From: Paradesertivirga superstes
GTDB taxonomy: Bacteria; Bacteroidota; Bacteroidia; Sphingobacteriales; Sphingobacteriaceae
NCBI RefSeq assembly: GCF_037622515.1
Contig: NZ_JBBJCN010000008.1
Location: 62,001 to 126,000 of the forward strand
Direction of reading: 5' to 3'
Length of the DNA stretch: 64,000 nucleotides
Part shown: positions 25,709 to 33,554 of the stretch, one piece after another
Position numbering within the stretch: the first letter of the stretch is position 1
Layout of the letters: every line of letters starts with the position of its first letter
Program-made: the position numbers and the translations under genes
Notes under the pieces: model-generated
Told to the model about the DNA's origin: nothing
Database searches by the model: none
Seen by the model: only the letters and a program-made list of their open reading frames with translations

Positions 25709-26107
25709 TTAGAAAATCATATTCTTTTCCTCCTTCTGCTTCACCTGCAAAACCTTAAAGGTTTTTACACCGTTTGGCATTTCCCACTGAACTTTCGATC
25801 CGGTTCTATATCCCAGAATGGCAATGGCAATTGGGGACAATACCGAAACGCGCTTCTTCTGCATATCAGCTTCTCCCGGTATTACGATCTGAAACCTGAA
25901 GTTTTTTCCGCTTTCCAGTTCCCGTATCTCAACCTCAGAATCCAGACAAACCGTTTCCGGTGGTAATTCGTCGTCTTTTACTATAATTGCTGTTTCTAAC
26001 TCTGTCGCCAATTTCTTTTTATTGAAATCAGACAAAGTAAAAGCCTTAAGGTGCCTGGATAATAGATCCAGTTCTCTTTTAACCAGCATCAATTTTTCTG
26101 TTTTCAT
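25709..26107 (-). CDS. Rnk/GreA C-terminal-like protein (paralogue)
   Basis: 132 residues, same layout as the gene at 24658: helical start, SEVEIRELESGKNFRFQIVI, then LSPIAIAILGYRTGSKVQWE and a closing strand. The GreA_GreB C-terminal domain is evident; there is no Gre coiled coil. Such small paralogues are common in Bacteroidota and are annotated as nucleoside-diphosphate-kinase regulators or elongation-factor-like proteins. Confidence 0.82.
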   Translation of the reverse strand: MKTEKLMLVKRELDLLSRHLKAFTLSDFNKKKLATELETAIIVKDDELPPETVCLDSEVEIRELESGKNFRFQIVIPGEADMQKKRVSVLSPIAIAILGYRTGSKVQWEMPNGVKTFKVLQVKQKEEKNMIF

Positions 26108-26192
26108 CGCTTTCGTTTTAAGTATTTTAATTGTTATTAATTTGCAGCCTCATGAAACCCAATTTGTAGCCGGTAGGTTCCTTAATTCGCAT

Positions 26193-27602
26193 TTAACTCA
26201 GGCCCGAGAATAAATGCGCCTCCCTTACCGGATGCTCATCAAAGTAGATCTCCTTCAAACTTTTGACCTTAAAAAAATCCGTTTTCCGGTAAAAGTCGGC
26301 GGGTTTTACCTGGTCGAGGCTTTGGTAGCCGCATAATTCCATAAGCTTTACAGTGGCTTCAATAGTATTTCTATGAAAGTTTGCGACCCGCACTCTCTGA
26401 TTCATCGCTTCGTTAGACCGGAACCTCGAGTTTGAACCGATTGCTAAAACCATGGGTGTTGTACAGTAACAGGCATTGGCTCCCAAGGCTACAGACCGTA
26501 AAATGTCATATTCTGAAACGAGCAGACCGGAGGCCAATATTTTGGTTGGTAACCCATAGCTGTCGATAGTTTTTCTGGAATACGTCAGCGCCTCAAAATA
26601 TCCCCGGAGGCTTGCTTTGCTGATACTGAAAGAATCGGGACCGTCTGCTGAAACCGTTCCGTCGATCGTAATAAAATCCAGATAAATCCTTGCGGATAGC
26701 ATTGATTTGCAAATACCGTTTATGACATCTCTGCCGGGGTTGAATAACCTGATTCCGATGGGTTTTCCTTCAGATAAAGTCCTTAACCTGTTTAAAAAAC
26801 TGATCATTCGGTCACCCGCGAGCCGTTTCATAATATTCACCTCATGCCTTGGAAGTACAAGCTCAATCATCTTTACATAGGGCCTAGTAGCTGTTACCTG
26901 GAATAACTTTTCATTAAAAGAACTGTCCTCCTTTCTGAAGGCATAGTCTTCGTGAGATAGTTGCCAGATTAAATCGCTGCCACCTCTGATCAGGTAGGGA
27001 CTAATACCGCCCTGTCCGGTATTTACTGCGCAAGCCTGAATATTTGCGCCCTCAGATAAAGCAAGTATTGACGCGTTACTCAAGAGCTTTTGGTTTAAGG
27101 CACCGATAGTCAATATGCTTAGGCTGTAAGGCTGCCTGCACTGCGGGGTGCCGATCGTAACTTTAAGATCTGTTACTTTAGGCTCAACAGCTTTTCTGTT
27201 ATCGATATACCTTAAGCATTCAAAATCCGGATCGTCAGGATGTGTTAAGGTATTTCTTACGATATCTCCGGGTATATTTTTAGCCCGGTTAAGGATAAGC
27301 TCATATTGTTTTGAACTGACAACCCTGCGGAGAGAATCATCTCCAAAGAAAGATTTTGACAGGAATGGGCTTATCTTTCCCGACAGGTGTTTCAGTTTAT
27401 ACCGAAACGGATAATATCTCAATATGGAATGCTTCCGCCTGAAAAGGTTATGCAGCACCATCTGCCCTGCTGATAAAATGATTGCTGCAACAATGAACCA
27501 TGTTAAATTGCTGATCAATCCTGCAGTGATTAAACTTATGTTTAAACTAAATAGAAATATAAAGCCAGCCCCAAGCAGGGTCCGGAATCGAATTTTTTTC
27601 AT
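26193..27602 (-). CDS. Divergent FMN-binding glutamate synthase-like membrane protein
   Basis: 469 residues: two N-terminal membrane helices (about 8-50), then a glutamate-synthase alpha-barrel recognisable by NTGQGGISPYLIRGGSDLIW, VKMIEL, GKPIGIRLF, LDFITIDG, LASGLLVSEYDILRSVALGA and RVANFHRNTIEA. Compared with typical members (500-540 residues) it lacks the GAKPGHGG loop and the GGEGGTGAAP-like loop (here IDGTVSADGPDS), and has no cysteine where the 3Fe-4S ligands (CxxxxxC..CPTG) should be (here IGSNSRFRSNEAMN). FMN binding may remain, but glutamate synthase activity is unlikely. Three small genes precede it on the same strand, the nearest 72 nt away. Confidence 0.75.
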   Translation of the reverse strand: MKKIRFRTLLGAGFIFLFSLNISLITAGLISNLTWFIVAAIILSAGQMVLHNLFRRKHSILRYYPFRYKLKHLSGKISPFLSKSFFGDDSLRRVVSSKQYELILNRAKNIPGDIVRNTLTHPDDPDFECLRYIDNRKAVEPKVTDLKVTIGTPQCRQPYSLSILTIGALNQKLLSNASILALSEGANIQACAVNTGQGGISPYLIRGGSDLIWQLSHEDYAFRKEDSSFNEKLFQVTATRPYVKMIELVLPRHEVNIMKRLAGDRMISFLNRLRTLSEGKPIGIRLFNPGRDVINGICKSMLSARIYLDFITIDGTVSADGPDSFSISKASLRGYFEALTYSRKTIDSYGLPTKILASGLLVSEYDILRSVALGANACYCTTPMVLAIGSNSRFRSNEAMNQRVRVANFHRNTIEATVKLMELCGYQSLDQVKPADFYRKTDFFKVKSLKEIYFDEHPVREAHLFSGLS

Positions 27603-27674
27603 AATTGAACGTATTAAGACAGTAAAAAACCGGGAAGTTTCCTGACTGGCCCCAAACCAAAATATGGCCGGGGC

Positions 27675-27839
27675 CTACTTAATGAAGTCCTTGCTGCTTG
27701 TTTGGAAACAATAGCCAAAATGATAGTGTATCTGTATTCCCCGGGCATAACCGGCAAAAGAAACTCGTACACGTTTGAAGAAAAAGCTGTTAATAACGGT
27801 GTATATAGACCGGTATGATGAAATATTAATCATTTTCAT
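27675..27839 (-). CDS. Tandem mini-protein 1 (SSKDFI family)
   Basis: 54 residues, MKMINISSYRSIYTVINSFF at the start and FGYCFQTSSKDFIK at the end (a Met at residue 3 is an alternative start). It shares with the two genes upstream the C-terminal pattern GYxFxxSSKDFI[N/K] followed by the stop and a GC-rich hairpin; the N-terminal 35 residues are not alignable. Codons in the shared part differ between copies almost only at third positions (GGC/GGA, TAT/TAC, AGC/AGT, AAG/AAA, TTC/TTT), which supports translation. No known family. The gene nearest to the glutamate-synthase-like protein. Confidence 0.7.
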   Translation of the reverse strand: MKMINISSYRSIYTVINSFFFKRVRVSFAGYARGIQIHYHFGYCFQTSSKDFIK

Positions 27840-27907
27840 TATTAATTAAAGACAGTGATGAAACTCGACGTTTGATAACTGGCCCCAAACCAAAAGCTGG
27901 CCGGGGC

Positions 27908-28066
27908 TTAATTAATAAAGTCCTTACTACTTATGTGGAAATAGTATCCGAACCGAAAATGACAAGCAGGGCTTTGATCAAAACCTTCGAATAAGGCTTT
28001 TAACTTTATCAAAAAGCTTTGAAAATAGCGTAGAGAAGTACTGTTAGGGCTTTGGATAATATTCAT
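27908..28066 (-). CDS. Tandem mini-protein 2 (SSKDFI family)
   Basis: 52 residues from MNIIQSPNSTSLRYF to FGYYFHISSKDFIN. The middle is basic and hydrophobic (SFLIKLKALFEGF), the end aromatic-rich. Stop codon TAA runs into the conserved hairpin; the next gene on the strand starts 68 nt later. No signal peptide or double-glycine leader is obvious. Function unknown. Confidence 0.7.
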   Translation of the reverse strand: MNIIQSPNSTSLRYFQSFLIKLKALFEGFDQSPACHFRFGYYFHISSKDFIN

Positions 28067-28137
28067 TTCTTTAATAATCAGCTTGGTAAAACAAGAATTT
28101 TGATAACCGGCCCCTTTGCCAGAATTACGGCGGGGGC

Positions 28138-28287
28138 TTAATTAATAAAGTCTTTGCTGCTTTTAAGGAATGAATATCCTAAAGAATAATTATGAGATTT
28201 CGGGCCACAGTACAGACCAGCCTTAATATGCATTTTTAATGCAAAGCTAAATTCTGATATTCTGTATATATGGTTAAGTGAACCCAT
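28138..28287 (-). CDS. Tandem mini-protein 3 (SSKDFI family)
   Basis: 49 residues from MGSLNHIYRISEFSFAL to NYSLGYSFLKSSKDFIN. An in-frame stop lies 18 nt upstream of the ATG, which limits the start. Same C-terminal signature and hairpin as the other two. First gene of the series; about 115 bp upstream the dispersed repeats begin, so a promoter would lie in 28288-28400, though I see no good TAnnTTTG there. Confidence 0.68.
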   Translation of the reverse strand: MGSLNHIYRISEFSFALKMHIKAGLYCGPKSHNYSLGYSFLKSSKDFIN

Positions 28288-28401
28288 TGTTACAAATCTC
28301 CGCTTTTAAAGTTCGAAAGCAAATTATAGATAGAAATGTTACATAGGCGGGACATATAAATTTCCTGAAAATGCAATCAAGAATAGCATCTAAACGTAAC
28401 T

Positions 28402-28665
28402 GCTAAAGCGATTTGTGCGAAACAGCCTTTCTCTCCCTCTGGGAGAGATGCCGAAGGCAGAGAGGGTATAGCAGACTCTGCCCGGAATAGCAATCCTATT
28501 GTTCTTTGGTGATTTATCCCCGGGGTTGGTGTCCTAAAGCTAAAGCGATTTGTGCGGGGCAGCCTTTCTCTCCCTCTGGGAGAGATGCCGAAGGCAGAGA
28601 GGGTAGCAGAATCTGCTGGAATAGCAATTTTATTGTTCTTTTCCCCGGGGTTGGTGCCCTCACCA
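28402..28665. repeat. Tandem duplication of a ~130-bp intergenic repeat
   Basis: Two copies starting at 28402 and 28539 share GCTAAAGCGATTTGTGCG, the hairpin CTCTCCCTCTGGGAGAG, GATGCCGAAGGCAGAGAGGG, AATAGCAA, TATTGTTCTTT and CCCCGGGGTTGGTG. Identity is about 90 percent apart from small indels. Long frames read across them are artefacts of the repeat. Confidence 0.85.
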
Positions 28666-28815
28666 CCCCCTTTCAAATCCTTAACTTATACCAATTGGGG
28701 AGACCTGAATCAGCATGGGTATGGTTTCCCTGGACTGCATTTTATCTCCCCGCAAAGGAAAGCAAGCCCTGAGGTAAAAAAACAGATCAAAAAGAAACCT
28801 GACAGGTGTTCTAAT

Positions 28816-29085
28816 TTATGAACTGTAGTCCGGATCCGGGTCTGCCGAGGAATTTTCAAACTTCCGGGGATAAGTACCACCTTTCGCAGCACTACCTTTG
28901 ATATGCGGCACATTTGAGAATTGACCTTTCCACTGGTCAATAAAAGGTTGTGCTTTATTCATCCACTCCGGTAGTTTACTCTTAATATCTTCAATGATTG
29001 AAGATCCGTCCGGACGCTTCTTTGTGATATAATGTACGCCTGCAGCAAAGGCCGCCCCTGTAATAAATAATCTGATCGTGCTCAT
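28816..29085 (-). CDS. Small membrane-anchored protein of unknown function
   Basis: 89 residues. A glycine/alanine-rich N-terminal hydrophobic segment (IRLFITGAAFAAGVHYI) resembles the anchor of YtxH-type stress proteins; the rest is charged, with a Ser/Asp/Pro tail. Divergent from the CDGSH gene. Confidence 0.6.
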   Translation of the reverse strand: MSTIRLFITGAAFAAGVHYITKKRPDGSSIIEDIKSKLPEWMNKAQPFIDQWKGQFSNVPHIKGSAAKGGTYPRKFENSSADPDPDYSS

Positions 29086-29102
29086 GATTCTCTTTTCTTA
29101 AT

Positions 29103-29123
29103 ACTGGCAAAGAAAGTGCCAGT
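29103..29123. promoter_or_regulatory. Inverted repeat between divergent genes
   Basis: ACTGGCA and TGCCAGT form a 7-bp dyad with a 7-nt spacer, 18 bp upstream of the minus-strand start at 29085 and about 77 bp upstream of the CDGSH start. Possible operator; regulator unknown. Confidence 0.3.
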
Positions 29124-29199
29124 CATATAGATTTCAAAGCAGGTCAAATTAACACCTGATATACCAATGCAATCCTTAGCTTTGGCAAAAATTAAATTA

Positions 29200-29424
29200 A
29201 TGGCATCAACAAAACTTACGATTAACAATAACGGTTCGGTTAGAATCGAGGGCGACTTTGAAATTGCTGACAAAAACGGTAATACATATGACTTACAAGG
29301 GCGTAATGTTGTTTCCATTTGTCGCTGTGGACTATCAAAAAACAAACCTTTTTGTGATGGTTCTCACAGTGGCCATTTTGAACATGAAGCAATAGCGTTT
29401 GATCTGCCTCCTAAAAAGGTTTAA
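29200..29424 (+). CDS. CDGSH iron-sulfur domain protein
   Basis: 74 residues from ATG 29200 (MASTKLTINNNGSVRIEG). The motif CRCGLSKNKPFCDGSH carries the 3Cys-1His ligands of a [2Fe-2S] cluster. A single-domain bacterial mitoNEET-type protein, likely in redox or Fe-S transfer. An upstream ATG (29167) would add 11 residues not seen in the family. A strong terminator follows. Confidence 0.93.
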   Translation: MASTKLTINNNGSVRIEGDFEIADKNGNTYDLQGRNVVSICRCGLSKNKPFCDGSHSGHFEHEAIAFDLPPKKV

Positions 29425-29436
29425 ACGATTTTTATT

Positions 29437-29469
29437 GGCACGGGCCTTATAAGGGCCGTGCCGCTTTTT
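29437..29469 (+). terminator. Rho-independent terminator
   Basis: GGCACGG/CCGTGCC 7-bp stem with a further short inner helix, followed by GCTTTTTG, 12 bp after the CDGSH stop. Confidence 0.85.
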
Positions 29470-29669
29470 GTATTCCGGCAAAGTCGAAATGACATTAAAG
29501 GTTTTTTGTCATCACAACAAAGGAGAGATCTTAGAATCATCCGCTATCTGCCAACGCTTTGAGATTTCTCCTAGGGTCGAAATGACAATAGCGCAATTCC
29601 CCCTTCGGAAACAATAAAAAACACAAAATTTCACAAAATCTCAATCAGCTGCCGCATATTTGAATATAT
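29470..29669. repeat. Dispersed GTCGAAATGACA repeats
   Basis: GTCGAAATGACA occurs at 29484-29495 and 29576-29587, with an inverted-like TTTTTGTCATC and AAAGGAGAGATCTTAGAAT between. Same family of text as at 24.5 and 33.1 kb. No gene. Confidence 0.6.
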
Positions 29670-32600
29670 ATGGCGACAGGTACTATTTCTGATCATTCCC
29701 GCAATTACATCTACACCATTCCAAATTTCAGTTTTGCGGGATTAAACGAAATATTTATCCAGGCACATAGCGCCGAAAGCTTTAATCCGGATGAAAAAAA
29801 CTTCCTGGATGTACACCCGGAAAGCATTGATATTAATTCGGCTTTATTTTCGAACCCCAACAATACTACCTTAACTTGGGTAATTCAGCAAGATGACAGC
29901 CTGCTGCTCTCCTGCCCCTGCCACTCTGTAAGCAATAAACTCTGTAGCCACCAGTCGCGGGCCCTGTATGCCATCTTAATGCGCCCCGAGATTCGCATCT
30001 TTTTTGACGCAGTTTTAAGGTCCGGCAGGTTAAAGAAATTCGCGGAGCCATATGGTTTGCAGAATGAAACCAATCTCGAAGAATATTTCCTGCTGAACTA
30101 TGACAATAAAAACACTACGATAAAACCGGTTTCGGCCAGTTTATTTCCTGTTTCGGCAAACGGAGCCTTAAGGTTTGGAGAGCCATTGGAGATTCAAAAC
30201 CAATATACAAAGCATGTGCCTCATACCGCTAAGGAAACGTTCCTTGTTTTTAAACAGCATAAATATTACAGGCATTTACAACTCGAAATTTTTGAATCGG
30301 GCACCACACAAAACGGTAAGCCTAAAAACCCCTTACATGCACTTAAGGTAGAAGACAAGATATGGAGCACCGAGGATGCTGCCGAATCAAAATTTTATTT
30401 TGGAATTAAACAATTTCAAAATACTCCCGCCAATGAGCGGTCTGCGGTTCAAATTGAAGGGTTAAAAGCAGTACTTAAAAATCCGCTCGGCTTTAAATTC
30501 TACCTGCATCATTCAGAAACATCGGAAAATATAGTTGCCGGCTCTTTACAGTTGTGTAACACCGGAAGTACAGTTCATAACATCGAGATCATTATAGAAA
30601 AGAAAGACCCCTTTTATGAAGTTAATGCACTGATCCGTGTCAATGACGCAAAGCATTTTCTGGATGCGGTAAGCATTAAATATGATTACTTTTTAGAGAT
30701 CAATTCCCGCTTTCATCTGGCGGGAAACATAAAGCTGCTTAGCGCTATTGAGTTTTTCAAGCAACACAATAACCGTTTGTTAATCCATCATTCAAAATAT
30801 GAAGAATTCAGAGACGGTATTTTAGCCGGTCTGGAAAACGATACCGAAATTAAGTATGCCTATCTGCCTGCAGCTACACCCGAGCAGATCATTGAGAACA
30901 AGCTGGACCAGCCGGCACAACGAATGATCTACCTCAAAGATTCTGATCCATTCGTTGAGCTTGACCCGGTAATGAAATACGGCGACACTGAAATTTCCAT
31001 ACTCAGCAAAAAACAGATCTATCCTAAGAGCATAAAAAGCAGCTTCACCCTTAGTCGGGATAAAGAGGCCGAGATAGCCTTTACCGCATTAATACTGCGG
31101 CAGCATCCGCACTTTAATGAGCAAATGGAGGATGGACTCCCCTATTTCTATCTGCATAAAAAACATTTCCTAAATGAAGCATGGTTCCTCAGCACCTTTG
31201 AAGAGTGGAGAAATCAGGGAATCAGTATTTTAGGTTTCAATAAATTAAAGGAGAATAAGCTTAACCCTAACCCGGCTAAAATAACGGTGCGCTTATTAAG
31301 CGGGATAGACTGGTTCAATGCTGATATTGATGTTTGCTACGGAAAGAAAAAAGCTACACTCAAACAGCTAAATAAGGCCGTTCGCAATAAAAGCAAATAC
31401 ATCTCATTCGATGACGGCACCCTTGGAATACTTCCGGCAGAATGGATAGAGAAGTTTTCGGAGTATTTTAATTCCGGGGAAATTGAGGATGACAGTTTAA
31501 AGATTCACAAAAGCAATTTCAATATTCTTAACGGGATGTTTGAAGATGAAAGCATAGATGGGCAGGTAAAAGCAGAAATTGCTTTCCTGAACGAGAAACT
31601 GCTGAACTTTGAATCGATTAAAGAAGTAGCTGTTCACCCCGAATTGAGGGCAACACTCAGGGATTACCAGAAACAGGGATTAAACTGGCTCAATTTCTTA
31701 GATGATTTTAATTTAGGGGGATGCCTTGCCGATGATATGGGGCTGGGGAAGTCAATTCAGATCATTGCCTTCATTCTATCCCAGCGGACCAAGAGATCGC
31801 AAAACACGAATTTGCTGGTGGTTCCTACTTCGCTGATCTTTAACTGGCAGGCTGAAGTTGAAAAGTTTGCTCCATCATTAAAGATGCATATCCTGTATGG
31901 CGCCAACAGGTCCTCAGACCTTAATTCATTTAAAAACTATGAGCTGATCATTACATCCTACGGAACTCTTCTTTCTGATGTGAGGTTTTTAAAGAACTAT
32001 GAATTCAACTATGTCTTCCTGGATGAATCTCAGAATATAAAAAATCCCGATTCACAGCGTTATAAAGCGGCCTGCTTACTAAAGTCAAGAAATAAAATTG
32101 TGATAACGGGAACTCCGGTGGAGAATAACACGTTCGATCTGTTCGGACAGCTGTCTTTTGCCTGCCCCGGACTGCTAGGCAGCAAACAATACTTCAAAGA
32201 TATCTATGCAAGTCCGATTGACACCTTTAAAGACAGTAAACGGGCCCGGGAGCTGCAGAATAAGATCAAGCCTTTTATTCTGAGAAGAACCAAGAGTCAG
32301 GTGGTGAAAGAACTGCCGGAGAAAACGGAAATGGTAGTTTACTGCGAAATGGGCACCGAACAGCAAAGAATTTATGATGCATTCGAAAAAGAATTCAGGG
32401 AATTTATCTGCAGTAAAACGAACGAGGATATCCCTAAAAATTCTATCCATGTATTAAAGGGCTTAACGCGACTGCGGCAGATTTGTAATTCACCGTTGCT
32501 CCTCAATGATGATGAAATAAATGAAAAATCTTCGGCCAAGATTGATACGCTGATGGAGCAGATCTCAGGCAAATCTGCCAATCATAAAATTCTCGTATTC

Positions 32601-33047
32601 TCCCAGTTTGTAAGTATGCTGGACCTGATAAAAAAGGAACTGACAGCACGGAACATCCCCTTTTCATACCTCACGGGCAGCACGAAAAACAGGAACCAGG
32701 TAGTGAAGGAATTCCAGGAAGAACAGGAGAAACGTATTTTTCTGATCAGCCTGAAGGCTGGCGGCACCGGTTTGAATTTAACGCAGGCAGATTATGTTTA
32801 CCTGGTAGATCCGTGGTGGAACCCTGCGGTAGAAAATCAGGCCATAGACCGTATTTACCGTATCGGACAGAAAAAGAATGTGGTGGCTGTGAGGCTGATT
32901 TGCCCGGGAACCATTGAAGAAAAGATTATGAACATGCAGGCCGGCAAAACAGACCTGTTTAACGAGCTGATTAATACGGATGCAGGGATAGGGAAATCGT
33001 TTACTAAGGAAGGGTTGCTGGGATTATTAGGCAATCCAGTCAATTAA
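29670..33047 (+). CDS. SWI2/SNF2-family DEAD-like helicase with SWIM-type zinc finger
   Basis: 1125 residues. N-terminal SWIM-like finger (SCPCHSVSNKLCSHQ, about 80-95), a long middle region, then the SNF2 motor from about 660: motif I DDMGLGKSIQ, Ia VVPTSLIFNW, II DESQ (in place of DEAH), III ITGTPVENN, IV VFSQF, V LKAGGTGLNLTQADYV, VI QAIDRIYRIGQ. An ATP-driven DNA translocase; RapA/HepA-like members remodel protein-DNA complexes. It stands alone, so it is not evidently part of a defence island such as DISARM. Confidence 0.92.
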   Translation: MATGTISDHSRNYIYTIPNFSFAGLNEIFIQAHSAESFNPDEKNFLDVHPESIDINSALFSNPNNTTLTWVIQQDDSLLLSCPCHSVSNKLCSHQSRALYAILMRPEIRIFFDAVLRSGRLKKFAEPYGLQNETNLEEYFLLNYDNKNTTIKPVSASLFPVSANGALRFGEPLEIQNQYTKHVPHTAKETFLVFKQHKYYRHLQLEIFESGTTQNGKPKNPLHALKVEDKIWSTEDAAESKFYFGIKQFQNTPANERSAVQIEGLKAVLKNPLGFKFYLHHSETSENIVAGSLQLCNTGSTVHNIEIIIEKKDPFYEVNALIRVNDAKHFLDAVSIKYDYFLEINSRFHLAGNIKLLSAIEFFKQHNNRLLIHHSKYEEFRDGILAGLENDTEIKYAYLPAATPEQIIENKLDQPAQRMIYLKDSDPFVELDPVMKYGDTEISILSKKQIYPKSIKSSFTLSRDKEAEIAFTALILRQHPHFNEQMEDGLPYFYLHKKHFLNEAWFLSTFEEWRNQGISILGFNKLKENKLNPNPAKITVRLLSGIDWFNADIDVCYGKKKATLKQLNKAVRNKSKYISFDDGTLGILPAEWIEKFSEYFNSGEIEDDSLKIHKSNFNILNGMFEDESIDGQVKAEIAFLNEKLLNFESIKEVAVHPELRATLRDYQKQGLNWLNFLDDFNLGGCLADDMGLGKSIQIIAFILSQRTKRSQNTNLLVVPTSLIFNWQAEVEKFAPSLKMHILYGANRSSDLNSFKNYELIITSYGTLLSDVRFLKNYEFNYVFLDESQNIKNPDSQRYKAACLLKSRNKIVITGTPVENNTFDLFGQLSFACPGLLGSKQYFKDIYASPIDTFKDSKRARELQNKIKPFILRRTKSQVVKELPEKTEMVVYCEMGTEQQRIYDAFEKEFREFICSKTNEDIPKNSIHVLKGLTRLRQICNSPLLLNDDEINEKSSAKIDTLMEQISGKSANHKILVFSQFVSMLDLIKKELTARNIPFSYLTGSTKNRNQVVKEFQEEQEKRIFLISLKAGGTGLNLTQADYVYLVDPWWNPAVENQAIDRIYRIGQKKNVVAVRLICPGTIEEKIMNMQAGKTDLFNELINTDAGIGKSFTKEGLLGLLGNPVN

Positions 33048-33094
33048 ATTTGCGTTTTGTTATTTATGTATGCTGAAAAGATTACTCCTATCGT

Positions 33095-33480
33095 TATAAT
33101 GACATCATTTATCTTGTTCATTTTTAACCAGTTTAAATAGGGCGTTTTGTCATCTCAACGGCAGGAGAGATCCTTGGCAATACGCCTGATAAAGGGCTTT
33201 TAAGATTATTTGGATCTTGTTATTTTCTTTAAGGTCCCAAATGCTTCTTCGAGGTCCTCCTTAGGTCGGAATGACAAAGTTGGTTAGTATATACTTTGAG
33301 CTCAATGTCCTCTCTATATTTTTCTTTCTAAAAGTTCCTTACTTATAATGAAATCATTTATATCTTGTTCATTTTAAGCAGTTTTAAATAGGGCGTTTTG
33401 TCATCTCGACGGCAGGAGAGATCTTAAATGATATTTATATATGCTGAAAAGATTCCTGCTATCGTCGGAATGACAAGCGG
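33095..33480. repeat. Dispersed GTCATCTCGACGGCAGGAGAGAT repeats
   Basis: Two copies (starting near 33104 and 33358) of a unit running from ATCTTGTTCATTTT through GGGCGTTTTGTCATCTC to ACGGCAGGAGAGATC. The first continues into ATACGCCTGATAAAG and AAGATTATTTGGA, as does the copy at 24540. Fills the space between convergent genes. Confidence 0.8.
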
Positions 33481-33554
33481 GCTTAGCCTGCATTGCTTCC
33501 ATTATTCTCCATATATTTTTCTTTTAAATTTGGGCACTAAATCGTGGATGACGC

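Larger units (their letters stand above)
27603..28137 (-). repeat. Three conserved intercistronic hairpins, about 230 bp apart
   Basis: After each mini-gene stop codon the minus strand reads GCCCC-(C/G)GCC, about 16 nt, then GGGGCC. Stems: 27648-27675, 27881-27907 and 28110-28137. In the second and third copies GTTATCAAA follows the stem. The hairpin starts right at the stop codon and has no adjacent T tract. The gaps that contain them are 72, 68 and 71 nt, nearly constant. Likely RNA-processing or attenuation elements, or repeat boundaries. Confidence 0.75.

Noticed and set aside
28377..28821. Overlapping frames of 88-99 residues on both strands
   Set aside because: They are read-throughs of the duplicated intergenic repeat and its hairpin.
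29670..33047. SNF2 helicase as part of a DISARM- or Zorya-type defence island
   Set aside because: No methyltransferase, nuclease or PLD partner is adjacent; the SWIM-SNF2 layout fits a stand-alone RapA/HepA-like helicase.
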